Positions 14,401-24,384 of a DNA stretch of 64,000 nucleotides are shown here, piece by piece. The first letter of the stretch is position 1. Each line of letters opens with the position of its first letter. Under the pieces are notes generated by a model. That model was given only the letters and a program-made list of their open reading frames with translations. It was not told the origin of the DNA and made no database searches. The stretch spans positions 25,398,607-25,462,606 of the forward strand of contig NC_053116.1 in NCBI RefSeq assembly GCF_010015445.1, given 5' to 3'. Source of the stretch: Perca fluviatilis. Lineage: Eukaryota; Chordata; Actinopteri; Perciformes; Percidae. Both the position numbers and the translations under genes were made by a program.

Positions 14401-15331
14401 AATGTTGCACAAAGGTGTAGTCTAGTGTCTAGTGTTTGGCTGTCCCCAACAATCTGCTCGTTTTCCCATGTTCCCTTGCAGAACGGATGCAAAGCAGGAA
14501 TACGAGCGTCTCGACCTGGGAACCCCGCCAACCCCCCTTCGCCAGAACTCCCTGGGCCGACCGCCCAGCTCTGCCAGCCGACACACTGATGACGAAGGCT
14601 CGCTGAGGAGGAGGGCTGTCAAGGTGGGGGTGGGGGGGGGGGTGGAATACTCTTCTTGAAACTTTCATCAGTTGTTTCTCTCAATTTCAGCCTATGTTTT
14701 GATATAAGAATCAAAATCAGGCTCTGTCACTTCCTCGTAGTGCAGAGCAAATGGAGCTCAGTGCTAACACATTACAAGACATTAGAAGAATGTTACATAA
14801 TTGGGATTTGACACAGCAGGTGTACAACATTAATGAGATCGGTGCAGACAAGACAATCCGTATGGCAGCAGGCTGAATACCAAATAGACACAAACTACAA
14901 CTAGGCTGATGAAATAGAAAAAGGTGCAGAGAATATTTCCCCCATGAGACATCTTGCCATCAGTAGCACCAAGTAAACAGGGCCTCAAGGCTCAAGCCGA
15001 CACGCGTCGACCCTATTTATTAAAGGCCTTTTTATAACTTTTTGTAAGCAACCTTGGAGTGCCTGGACATGATTTTTATGACTTTCTTTCTTCATCATTT
15101 TTCTTCCGTTTTGTAAATAGGGCCTTGTTTGAGAGTATTTGTAGTAAAAATGAATGTGTGTTTCTGTTTCAGCCTCCAACCGGCTTCAGCCCCAAAGCCC
15201 GCAATGGGCGAGACTTGAGTTGCCACAGCAGCTATGGCTCCCTGCCTCGGGAGGGTCGAGACCAGACTCCGCCCAGAGCCGAGGGAAGCCCGATCCACGG
15301 TTACACCAGCATCGAGGTCACCAACGTGTGA
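318..15331 (+). CDS. kazn: Kazrin, long SAM-domain isoform (5' exons lie before the window)
   Basis: Kazrin is a liprin-like cytoplasmic scaffold tied to desmosomes, periplakin and endosomal traffic (family knowledge). Exons read: 318-488, 2558-2747, 4181-4317, 4704-4827, 10745-10953, 11110-11228, 12975-13206, 13311-13412, 14111-14277, 14482-14623, 15173-15331. All junctions are AG/GT and all phases agree, giving 583 codons before TGA at 15329. The first exon is a charged coiled coil (RRQTKEATEH). Exons 2-4 carry KRHSLAMP, a Ser-rich linker and a basic KRKKKKEK stretch. Exons 5-6 form SAM1 (VQAWLEVVMAMP), exon 7 SAM2 (HHWVAKAWLSDVGL) and exons 8-9 SAM3 (VDPLVWTSHRVMKWI). The protein ends SIEVTNV, the ending I recall for human long kazrin, and it looks like a class I PDZ ligand. 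No frameshift is seen. Exons encoding the N-terminus are missing because the gene starts upstream. I am very sure of the family; the a/b paralogue is not determined. Confidence 0.95.
923..1006 (+). CDS. kazn: Candidate 84-nt cassette exon in kazn (unconfirmed)
   Basis: A pyrimidine-rich acceptor (CCAACCCCCCAG, ending at 922) and a good donor (GTAAGA at 1007) bound 84 nt. The frame is open, giving 28 codons that begin MSNCVNQRMEYRMFERV. The flanking kazn exons end (488) and begin (2558) in phase 0, so inclusion would keep the frame. The peptide is charged and would extend the coiled-coil segment. I do not recall this insert in mammalian kazrin, and 28 open codons are not rare by chance, so this is only a candidate. 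A TTAA MITE begins 20 bases after the donor. Confidence 0.3.
1026..1560. mobile_element. TTAA-flanked MITE, complete copy (piggyBac-like signature)
   Basis: TTAA at 1026-1029 is followed by AGTGCTCATATTATGC. The far end has the exact inverse, GCATAATATGAGCACT (1541-1556), then TTAA (1557-1560). So there are 16-bp perfect terminal inverted repeats plus a TTAA target duplication, about 535 bp in all, with no transposase. A 5'-truncated inverted copy lies at 27309-27765. The short ORFs here recur in that copy only because the repeat recurs. Confidence 0.85.
2748..4180 (+). other. kazn: kazn intron, no recognised feature
   Basis: Bounded by a GTAGGA donor and a TTTAG acceptor. It is AT-rich, and I see neither a gene nor a clear transposon. 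Confidence 0.75.
4704..4874 (+). CDS. kazn: Kazrin composite exon 4: alternative terminus of the short isoform
   Basis: The exon starts after a cttcag acceptor at 4703. At 4827 there is a usable donor (GATG then GTACTT). Splicing there joins exon 5 at 10745 and rebuilds LFD-DSDS, the long form. Read-through instead keeps the frame open for another 15 codons, ending YYIEEDADW with TAA at 4872-4874. I recall the same ending for the short mammalian kazrins, so this is probably a real alternative last exon that makes a kazrin without SAM domains. In this window the short form uses 222 codons (318-488, 2558-2747, 4181-4317, 4704-4871). A polyadenylation signal follows at 5673. Confidence 0.85.
   Translation, partial: SLEDLEEAKRKKKKEKMGLGSLSRVFARGKQRKSLDPGLFDGTSTPDYYIEEDADW
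4875..5700 (+). other. kazn: Probable 3' UTR of short kazn isoform
   Basis: This follows the read-through stop of composite exon 4. It contains a TG-rich tract (about 5032-5066) and a TGTA tetranucleotide run (5163-5199). AATAAA at 5673-5678 is a plausible polyadenylation signal, with a second at about 5955. The short ORFs here are low-complexity shadows. The extent is inferred. Confidence 0.5.
5673..5678 (+). promoter_or_regulatory. kazn: Polyadenylation signal AATAAA (short kazn isoform)
   Basis: A canonical AATAAA hexamer about 800 bases after the short-isoform stop and inside the 5.9-kb intron 4 of the long isoform, as intronic polyadenylation would need. Confidence 0.45.
5701..10744 (+). 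other. kazn: Rest of kazn intron 4 (long isoform)
   Basis: Mostly unremarkable AT-rich intron. It contains a CT run (about 7548-7575), a TTA run (about 7132-7161), a dispersed repeat with the fish-typical string TTAGCTTAGCTTAGCATAAG near 8280, and a MITE-like block at about 8401-8757. No exon is supported here. The polypyrimidine and CCCAC-rich stretch before 10744 is the exon 5 acceptor region. Confidence 0.7.
8398..8758. mobile_element. MITE-like dispersed repeat with short terminal inversions
   Basis: It begins CTTTTAAAGCTTTAGTG and ends CGATAGCTTTAAAG, roughly inverse of each other. A related tail (TTGTCATTACTTAGAATT..CATGGGGG..GACAGAAAC) recurs at about 42960-43035 in an elastase intron, which shows it is dispersed. 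Boundaries are approximate. Confidence 0.5.
11423..11459. repeat. TA dinucleotide microsatellite
   Basis: Uninterrupted alternating TA run in kazn intron 6. Confidence 0.95.
11994..12710. repeat. Dispersed repeat copy A in kazn intron 6
   Basis: About 717 bp starting TAGTCATTTTTCATCTTGCA and ending ATTGCAGATTTA. It is nearly identical, apart from scattered substitutions and small gaps, to copy B at 15916-16620 in the same orientation. Its ORFs are non-coding shadows. Confidence 0.85.
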
Positions 15332-15915
15332 GGTCATCAGAGTGTGACGAAACACCAGCTGTCAGCTTCATCACAACTAAATCTAAATCACATCATGGAC
15401 ATTTGTCATGTGCACCTGAACATGGGATGGTTATTTTTTCTAAAGATGAGAATTTAGAGGACAGATTGCACTTTTAAAACGCCACAGGATTCTTTTTTAC
15501 AAGTTTCCTGGTTTAAGAAAACATTTCATTGTGAGCAGGTGATATTTTGATGTTATTTCCCTTCCACAGCGCCAGAATCAAGAGATGAAGGACTCTAGCT
15601 AAATGATTATTTTTCTATTACTTTGTGTGTAAATGGTTCTTTGTGAATCTGGATGCAACTTGGCTATTTGTTTTTGTTGACTGGTTACTGTTTTCTGAGG
15701 AAAATTTAATTAAAAAAAAACAACAAAAAACAACAACTACGGTTTGCATTATACAGGGTACTTGATGACAAAATGAAAAAAAATTTCATATCAGTGTAAA
15801 CTGTTCTTGTTTCATTCAACACTGCTGTTTGTGATGCCTTGTTAATGTAACTGAGGACAGTGGACAAAAAAAAAAAAAGACAAATTTAATTTTAAATTCT
15901 CAAGTTTATGTTTGA
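15332..15915 (+). other. kazn: Proximal 3' UTR of kazn long isoform
   Basis: Follows the TGA at 15329-15331. ATTAAA at about 15709 is a possible polyadenylation signal; poly-A runs follow at 15714 and 15867. The repeat copy B then begins. Confidence 0.5.
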
Positions 15916-16620
15916 TAGTCATTTTTCATCTTGCACATTTACACAGTTGTGTCTAAACAAATGTAGCACCCTCATTTGATGTTTTATACTGTGCCGTAAA
16001 CATGGTAAAATATTTGAACAATGCCAACAAAAGATGACTGCAGAGCTGTATGTCGATAGAAGCCTCAGGGCTGAAAGGTGTGAGGATGCATAAATGTGAA
16101 AATGAGAGTTCCTTAAATGAAATAAAGATAACGTCTCTAATCTGATAGACCTGTTGCACCCATCTTCAGTGTAAAAATAAAGATAAACTTACTACATGTA
16201 ATGTGAAAGGGATTGCACACAATTACAAACTTGACGACCAACACTCTATGCACCTTTATGCACCACTATGTTACAGATCTCAACAACCCTGTTTTCAACA
16301 ACAAAAATCCCAGCCTGTCTTGCACCAAACAACAAAGTTTGCAACTAGCTGGTAAAGAAAGTTATACATCGAGCAGCTAAAAAGACAAGTACGTTTCTCA
16401 GGAGTTGATGGAGACCAAACCAGAGCAAGAAGGAGAGTGAATATTTGACTTAAATCCATTAGGTGGTCAAAAAAAACAACAAGTAAAAACAGAAATAGAA
16501 TCTTTATAAATATAAGGGTTCTATGTTTGCCAGGCTGTTTTGGACTTTTTCTGTCCCCTAAAAAACCAAAACCACAAACCACAAAACAAACAAAACTCCC
16601 ACACGATTATTGCAGATTTA
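15916..16620. repeat. Dispersed repeat copy B downstream of the kazn stop
   Basis: Direct-orientation partner of 11994-12710, about 3.9 kb away. It lies in or just past the kazn 3' UTR and contains AATAAA hexamers at about 16121 and 16176, so it could contribute to 3' end choice. Whether it is two insertions of one repeat family or a local duplication cannot be settled here. Confidence 0.85.
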
Positions 16621-18540
16621 AAGATCAACATACAACTGATTAGTTTGTAGACGGTGAGAAGAAAGTTAATTGGTTAGACTGGTGAACGCAATTTATGAAT
16701 GAGCTTGTGAGAAAAAGGAAATCATAAAAAAACATTGTAAATGTTTACATAAAGGATGGCAGCAGGGCGTGGGAATGTAAAAATCCACCGTCGGAAGAAT
16801 TAAAGAGTAAATGTGAGAGAAACAGTGCTCCTTATTGAGCTCATTTGCATGAGGAAGTGTGTGGTTCACTTCCTCCACTGTAATGCAAATGACGGGTCCA
16901 TTCTAAACTCAGTGGTTACCGCTGTGTGCTAATACTGACTCTGTACACTTGATTGATTACTTTGGCAGTATTTTGGTGGGTCACTCCAGTAATCTCTTAT
17001 CTCTCTGCTCCCTCTCTGGCATGTTAAGTCAAGTCTCTGTTTAGACCTCCACACGCTACAACATGGTGCAACTTCCTCCTCTTACTCACAGTAACTCGAT
17101 CATTGTGGCAAGCTAAGCATGACACAGCACCAAGCTAGAGAGCCAGCTACGCTACCTCACTTAAAACCTTTTCTAGTAATCCACCCACGGTTTGGAACAA
17201 ATCTGGCAATTGATTATATGATGCCCATTTGTGCTCTGAAATTTGAGAGGTATGACGAGGGAAGATTTGCAGGCGAAGTTCCACTATTGAGTTCCACTCT
17301 ACTCATTAGGGAAACATTCAGCAGAAACATGTAATTACATGCTCATGTAGCAGCCATAAAACCAAGATCAATTATTACACGTCAGTGTACGAGAAGGAGC
17401 TTGCAAATTGGATTGCAAAGCAATAGTTATTTTATTTGAGTTATTTATGATTTTAATAGTAGGGAAAGGTACCCTGCATTGAATTATTTAATGCCACATC
17501 TATAAGTGACTTTGCTTACACTTAAGGCTATGAGGCCATGTATATCAAGCTTATCTATTACATTTACTTAATTTAATAACAGGCTGACAGTGATTGGACT
17601 GGTGTGTGTGTGTGTGTGTGTGTGTCAGTCATAAGATTAGGAGGAAGAAAACCTCCCCAGACCCTATAACAACAGGGTTACTCAAAACAAACAATACAGT
17701 TTTTTTTGTTTTTTTTCATTTACATGAAATAGTCCAGTCCTCAATCTAGCAGGCCGATACATAGGAGGACTCTGGGACAAGAAACTGGTGCCAAGTGGAG
17801 CCCATTTTTTACTGTCTTGGGTAACTCTCTTCTAACATGTAAACTAGATGGATACAAGCACAAACACAGAGACGTCTGTGCTCTGTAAATGTGTCATGTG
17901 AATGTTATGAAGGTATGTCCTTGTGGTTGGTTCTGTCCAAAGGGCTCAAAAGGAGTGACAGTAGTATAGGTTGTAAATTTCCAAAGAGGAAGTTAAAATC
18001 TGCTTGCATAAGCCTGATATGAAACTCTTTGACTTGTCAGTGTTTACTGCATGGGGAAGGATTACGTACACACTGAGTCAGTGGCTAATTTGTTATTTAT
18101 TATATTTGTTATGCATGGTATAAGACAGAAGGTCACATATTAATCATGGACATCAAAAACTTTTCTACCATTTTGTGGGGAGATTTGACTCAGAAGATAT
18201 TAATGCCAATCTGTCTAACTGTGGTGAACATCAAAACAATAGCAAGTAGAGAGAAAACGACTGTTACATTACATTCAAGTGATCGCCACCACGTGTTTTC
18301 TCAAGATCTTTTTGAACCCTTTCAATGACCCCTGCTGGCCCTCAGACCTTACATTGAGACTCATTTGGCGTACAGCAGTTGGACTCAGAATGAAGCCTGG
18401 CAATAAACAAAATGATTAATCACACACAATGAACACATTTTCATTTAAGTCAGTTCCACAACAACAAAAATATTTCACTCTGGGATTTTCATTCAGTTGG
18501 CTGCCATAAATCAGAAATCATGGGATTCATTCAGATGTGG
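16621..18540. other. Intergenic DNA between kazn and tmem51, no gene seen
   Basis: AT-rich, with a short GT run near 17606-17626. No exon pair or recognisable domain was found on either strand. Confidence 0.65.
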
Positions 18541-18559
18541 TTCCCCTTCCTATGGCACA

Positions 18560-19200
18560 TGCAGGCTCATTAGAATATACCGCCCCCATCTGAGTATCTC
18601 CACCTACAGTTTGAGTATATATCTATGCAGTTTGAGAACTACCTTTGCAAAGGTGCGCCATGTTTCTCGCAAGCCAATCAGAGCAGACTGGGCTTTTTGG
18701 GAGGGGGGCTTAAAGAGACAGGCGCTAAAACGGAGCATTTCAGACAGAAGGTGAATACATTCAGACAGACTTTTACTCTACTTGAGAATTTCCACTACAT
18801 GCTATTTTATCCTTCTACTACATTTTGGAAGCAAATATTGTACTTTTTACTCCACTAAATTTATTTGACAGCTTAGTTACTAGTTACTTTGCAGATGTTA
18901 AAAATGAATACAAAAATCAGCTAATAAATGATGATGAATTATTGTAGGTTAAGCTACCCATCAGCATATAAAGTAATTCCAATTAGCCCCAACTTTAGCT
19001 GCAACATTAAAGTGGCTTGTATATTTATCTATCAATAATTAGAATCCAGTAATATAGGCTAATATATATTATTCCAAAATGTGCCATTCTACATAATGAC
19101 TACTTTTGGTACTTAGGGACTTTTACTTGTAACAATGTATTTTTTTAAACTGTAGTATTGCTTATTTTACTTAAGATCTGAGTACTTCTTCCACCACTGT
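18560..19200. repeat. Dispersed fish repeats (intergenic)
   Basis: The stretch around 18660-18760 (CAATCAGAGCAGACTGGGCT, then a G-run) and the stretch 18770-19200 (TACTTTTTACTCCACTAAAT and similar) look like widespread teleost dispersed repeats. This is recognition from memory; there is no second copy in the window. Confidence 0.45.
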
Positions 19201-19986
19201 CTAGCAGGGACACCAAATCATATAACAGACATAAAACACAAAACACAACTGACTGTCTCCATAGTGCACACAATACACTGATTCTAATGCTACGTTTACA
19301 CGTGGCCGGCTATTTTCATAAACGGACATTCCAACCTCTCCGTTTTCAAAAATAACATCGTTTTCAGAAAAGTGTTCGTTTACACGTACCCGTGTATATA
19401 TGCCGTCAATGCAGCCAAGAGCATGCCAAACCTGTAGGTGGCAGTGTAACGAGAAGCTCAAGCCCACGTAAGCCAATCAGAATCCCGAAAATAGCAACAA
19501 CAGCAACGAATCACTTCCTCGGACAAGCGGCGTTTATTTCCCCCATCGTTTGTTTAAATAACTCAACACATTATAATTACACACATTTTAAGATTAACTG
19601 GAATCTGTGGTAAGAGATTGCTGGCGTAACAAGCTCGCTGACCGCACTCTCACTCACACACACCTGGCATTAGGAAGAGGGGAACTGCAGGCCCTGGAGC
19701 TCTGTCAGGGCAGCGGCGTTTGGTAGTCCATTAGCCCACAAAGTGGTGACTTTGCGCGGGTATGGAGTGCTGTGGGCTGCCAGCCTAACGGAGCTCAATC
19801 GAGCTCACAGCAGGCCAGGGTCTGGGAAGGAAAGCAGACCAGGCGGCGAGGCAGCAACACAGGCAGCACCGGCCGCTGAACTCCGACACACAGTCGGACA
19901 AAATTTGCAATTAGACATACATTTTTGTAAAATGGCCCATATTTGACCTCTACATTGTTGATTTCTCGCATTAAAAAGTCTCAGAA

Positions 19987-20375
19987 GTGAATTGAATGGT
20001 AAAATAGCAGATGAACAACGTATACAATTTCTGAGATCTGCCCGACCTAGAGTCAGAAGACTAACTGATCTCAGGTACAGTTGTAGCCTATGCAAATGTT
20101 GGGGCGACAAAAAGAGAGACTAGAGCCAATGAGGAGGAGCCCCATAGTTGACGTCAACCATGGGGCTTGTTGAGATTTGCCCGTTTTCAGAGGCAGTTTC
20201 AAATTGTGAGATTTGCAGAGGAAAGAGGTGTCAATGGAATTTAGAGGTTCTATGTATGTAGTTACCCACTAAACTGTCATTATTCAACTATGACAAGGTA
20301 AAATCGGTTTTGCATTCTATCACCCCTTTAAGTTCTCGTGCTGCCCCCCATGTGCCATGAAAATATCCTGCCCTG
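19987..20375. repeat. 390-bp direct repeat, copy 1
   Basis: Starts AGTGAATTGAATGGTAAAAT and runs through TTGACGTCAACCATGGGGCT to ATATCCTGCCC. It is nearly identical to copy 2 at 20527-20918 in the same orientation. Confidence 0.9.
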
Positions 20376-20380
20376 GGCGG

Positions 20381-20519
20381 CAAAGGACTACAGCCAGTAG
20401 TAGGATCTACTTCCGTATGTTTTCAACACGCCCACAGGGGGTTGGACTGCCGAGTCTGGCCGAGGTATTCCGAATGAAAACGACTGTCAGCCATCTTGAA
20501 TCTTCGCTAAACAGGCTAA
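20381..20519. repeat. Fragment of the TTAA element, separate copy
   Basis: Starts GGCAAAGGACTACAGCCAGT and ends CTTCGCTAAACAGGCT. It closely matches 21617-21756, inside the 1.68-kb TTAA element, in the same orientation. Confidence 0.85.
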
Positions 20520-20526
20520 ACACAGA

Positions 20527-20918
20527 AGTGAATTGAATGGTAAAATAGCAGATGAACAACGTATACAATTTCTGAGATCTGCCCGACCTAGAGTCAGAAG
20601 ACTAACTGATCTCAGGTCAGTTGTGTAGCCTATGCAAATGTTGGGGCGTGACAAAGAGAGAGACTAGAGCCAAATGAGGAGGAGCCCCATAGTTGACGTC
20701 AACCATGGGGCTTGTTGAGATTTGCCCGTTTTCAGAGGCAGTTTCAAATTGTGAGATTTGCAGAGGAAAGAGATGTCAATGGAATTTAGAGGTTCTATGT
20801 ATGTAGTTACCCACTAAACTGTCATTATTCAACTATGACAAGGTAAAATCGGTTTTGCATTCTATCACCCCTTTAAGTTCTCGTGCTGCCCCCCATGTGC
20901 CATGAAAATATCCTGCCC
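20527..20918. repeat. 390-bp direct repeat, copy 2
   Basis: Same unit as 19987-20375 with a few substitutions and indels. Between the copies lies a fragment (20381-20519) shared with 21617-21756, so the array grew in more than one step. Confidence 0.9.
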
Positions 20919-20939
20919 CATGCCAAGGCCTCCCTAAAG

Positions 20940-21427
20940 CCAGTGCGAACTACGGGGGAGCTAGGGGGAGCTCGGCTCCCCTTAATAATACATGGGCTCC
21001 CCTGAAAATGTGATTTGTGAAATTTTGGGGGGTCTCTAAAAATATTGACAATGTATCATTTTTACGTGCAATTTCAGTTTTGTGTAATGTGATCATCGTG
21101 GATTATTATGTGTAAAACTGCAAAAATATCATTCATCATGCATGATGGCGATTTAAACCTAATTCACTTCAATAAAGATAACTATACATGCTATTCTTGT
21201 TATGAGCATCAAGGCGTGGCGGCGCTGCGGTGCAAATTCAACTCATGTTTAGTAGGCTACATGTTAACTCCAAGATTCGCAGAAAAATAAACGTTGGAGG
21301 CCATTAATCGCGCAAAGTCCTTGAAATACATTCTGCAGTAGGCCTAAGCATCATATAGCCATGACAAAAAGAAAACAAGGCAGTTTAATTAATTTTGGTT
21401 TTACTAAGAAATTGTGTAGCGATGACG
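20940..21427 (+). pseudogene. 5' end and first exon start of a hAT/ZMYM-like transposon
   Basis: Begins CAGTGCGAACTACGGGGG. An ORF starts at 21361 with MTKRKQGSLINFGFTKK, which resembles the N-termini of hAT-superfamily (TTF/ZMYM-like) transposases. The frame is broken at 21428 by a TTAA element and resumes at 23108. The family call is from memory and tentative. No DDE or zinc-finger region is visible. Confidence 0.5.
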
Positions 21428-23107
21428 TTAAAGGGATACTTCACCGATTTAGCATTCAGCTTTGTATCAGTAGAAACCCGATAGTATTTCTGAATGACCG
21501 TGCCTCCCTCCCTCATGTCCCCCTGAGACGAGAGATTTCTGCATTTGGGGCCTGGAAAAAATCTTCCGATGACGTAAAATGACGATTTTTGCGTCATTGG
21601 AATATTTTTGGGCCAGAGGCAAAGGACTACAGCCAGTAGTAGGATCTACTTCCGTATGTTTTCAACACGCCCACGGGGGGGTTGGACTGCCGAGTCTGGC
21701 GAGGTATTCCGAATGAAAACGACCGTCAGCCATCTTGAATCTTCGCTAAACAGGCTTTCGGTTTTCAGCAGAAAACATTTACAACAATTATCTGCATTCA
21801 AACTACCGGACGTGTGAACCCGGGTATACATCGGTACAGATCGGAGAATATGGAGGAAACGTTATTACAGACGCAATACCGGCACACTACGTGAGCTTCG
21901 CCTGCACGGAGACCAGCGGTGTCGCTCAATGCCGCGAGCCGGCTAGGGGACATCCTCATCGGCGCGGTGGAAAGCTAACGCTAGCTGTCCACCTGTCCCA
22001 GCCATCCTGCTTGCAAGTGTGTGCTCTCATTAAACAACAAGCTGGACTACATCCTCCTTCAACGAAACTCCTGCTGTGTTTTTGTTGTTGTGGAAACATG
22101 CCTGAACAACAGTGTACCGGAACCGGGACTATCCGCACCAGGCTGCTCTCACCCCCGCTTGGAGGTGGGCTGTGTTAAACGGACTGGTGTAGAAATAAAA
22201 TCCAACTAGCTACTGCTAACTGCTGGTGGAGCTTGTGACTGTTAAATGCCGACCATTCGACATTCCCCGCTAATTCACGGCTGTGTTTATACTCTGTGTT
22301 TAGCTACACCAATGCTAGTATGCGTTAGCTGAACTTTACGGATCCTGCTTGCAAGTGTCCGCTCATTTAGACCACAAACTGGACTACATCCAACTTCAAC
22401 GACACTCCAAACGTGAGTTCAGAGACTGCCGTGTTTTTGTTGTGTGGAAACCTGCCTGAATAGTGTACCGGACTGTCCAGCTACCAGGCCTGCTAGCCCT
22501 CCGAGCTAGAGATGCTCTGTCGCCAGGTAAAAGAGGTGGGCTGTGTTAACACCGAGTGGCGCCAGAAATGTGGTGATTTGTATCCATTTAACTGCTAACT
22601 GCTGGTGGAGTTTGTGACTGTTAAATGCCGACCATTCTACATTACACCCACGGCCGTTGTTTATGCTCGTTGTTTACAGCCCACCGCGCTAATGCTAGTA
22701 TGCGTTAGCTGAACTTACGGAGCCCATAAAGTTCTAAATGTAGCCTGTTTCGTATGCGTCGTTTTATATAATGTCGTTTTTATATATGTTAAATGTGTAA
22801 CACCACTTGAGTCACGCGGAAACGTTGTTTGCGGTATATGGTTGAAATGACAATAAAACACGCTTGAGTTGAGTTGAATGCCTCTGTCGGTCTGTCAAGC
22901 GGTAGGCGTGGCTTGGGAGTGGACTCAAAGCAACGAAGCAGGTGCATTCTGGGATTTGGTGTTTTTCATCCATATAAGACCAAAACACATTTTCTGGCTT
23001 TTCTCGGCCTAGAAGGCACCAATTTCAATTTTTTTTCACATGTCTACTACATAAGTGACCCAATTTAAAGATATATTCAGCTTTCCAGCGGTGAAATATT
23101 CCTTTAA
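21428..23107. mobile_element. 1.68-kb non-autonomous TTAA element inserted in a transposase exon
   Basis: TTAA at 21428-21431 is followed by AGGGATACTTCACCG. The far end reads CGGTGAAATATTCCT then TTAA (23104-23107), an imperfect 15-bp inversion. No transposase ORF is present. The interior contains a diverged tandem duplication (about 22008-22345 and 22346-22720) sharing CTGCTTGCAAGTGT, GGACTACATCC and AATGCTAGTATGCGTTAGCT. TTAA plus terminal inversions suggests piggyBac-type mobilisation (inference). Confidence 0.8.
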
Positions 23108-23170
23108 TAGCACGACTAATTCACCTGTTGCAAGCCCTGTTAGCACACCTCCGACAGGTGTCGTGCCAAG
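23108..23170 (+). pseudogene. Continuation of the interrupted hAT-like transposase exon
   Basis: If the insert and one TTAA are removed in thought, the frame from 21361 continues without a stop through a Ser/Thr/Pro-rich stretch (PVASPVSTPPTG) to a GTAGGC donor at 23171. This is the expected outcome of a clean TTAA insertion into an exon. The rest of the transposase was not found downstream. Confidence 0.5.
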
Positions 23171-23602
23171 GTAGGCCTATTTATCCCCGCCAGGATTTGT
23201 ATCCCCTGGCCGCGGGAGCACGTGTGCACTCGGAGCGGAGCTTCGGTCCCCCTACAGGTTGTCTCATTGGAACTACAGCTACAGCTAAACATAGTGGAAG
23301 ACTCGACAGGGTTTTCCATAGTAGCAAGGGTCTCATTTATCTACATAAATACGTGTTGTCTGTTACATTAAGGCGACGTGTGAATTGTTTAATGCGTCGT
23401 TTGTTGACAGTGTTTTCCGAAGTTCCATATTGACATGCTCCTTATAGGCCTATCTACGTTAGTCATGCAGGTTAATGAACAATATGTTTTCCTTGTCTTT
23501 GCTAACCCGTTACACCCTGCCATCTAACGTGATTTCTGTTTTAATTTAATTTAGTTTAATATGACTTTTCAATTAACCGCTTTGTTCACCTGTCCGCCAT
23601 AT

Positions 23603-23707
23603 AAGTTACAGAGGGGATAGGCCTACACAAAATCAGGCCGTTTTTCACATATACAAAATATCAGGTGAAAAACGGCCTGGTATTTTGTGTATCCCCTATG
23701 TAACTTT
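23603..23707. repeat. Near-perfect hairpin (inverted repeat)
   Basis: The left arm (23603-23648) and right arm (23664-23707) pair over about 42 bases with one small bulge and a loop of about 15 bases. Arms include AGGCCGTTTTTCAC and GTGAAAAACGGCCT. Confidence 0.85.
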
Positions 23708-24166
23708 TGCTTTAAAACAGCAGACATCTCCATATTATCTCAAGTTATTTATTGTGACCTGGTAGACATAATTAGCATAAACTCTAATTGGAAATGAATG
23801 CTGTTTCTAATTTGCATACAATTTGCGTGAAATGACATTATTTACAGGAAAGGTCCCTCGGATATTTTAAGGCACTTTTATCGTCATAAGATATTATAAC
23901 TCTTTACTGTTGTGTATTTTCCCGGCAATTCACCCTGCAGCACAAATAAAGGGACCGGTACAAAAAAGTGAAACTCACTGCAAATCATTTAGCGTTTTTA
24001 AAGGTTAAATACTAGCTTGTGTCTACAGATGCTGAAGACTGAAGACAATTGGACTATAGCCAAATATGCAGAGGTAAAATAACAAAAATATTTCCCGGCA
24101 TTCTTCATCTATCGACAAGCCCGAGAGTGAAAGGGTTAATGAAACTGGAAGTGCAGCCCCCTCCCT

Positions 24167-24168
<2 letters not shown>

Positions 24169-24204
<36 letters not shown>
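24169..24204. repeat. CT microsatellite
   Basis: Pure CT run upstream of the possible tmem51 first exon. Confidence 0.9.
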
Positions 24205-24207
<3 letters not shown>

Positions 24208-24329
24208 GTCTGGTCGCATCCGTCTCTGTAGCAAAGTTCCTACTAACCCTTGATCATTTGCTATTTATCACCAAATTATGCCACATACTCGTCCTGTCTG
24301 TGTCGGTAGCGTTTGAATGTCACACTTTC

Positions 24330-24384
24330 CAGCTTGAAGAAGAAGAAGAAGAAGCGAAGACTAGCATATCAAAACGATGGAAAG
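24330..24384 (+). other. tmem51: Possible tmem51 5' UTR exon end
   Basis: A purine-rich GAAGAAG stretch ends in GGAAAG followed by a strong GTGAGT donor at 24385. It would splice to the acceptor at 25804. The 5' boundary is unknown and no ORF is required. Low confidence. Confidence 0.3.

Noticed and set aside
21900..22180. ORFs inside the TTAA element as a possible transposase
   Set aside because: No DDE or zinc-finger pattern, and the frames do not persist between the two internal duplicate units.
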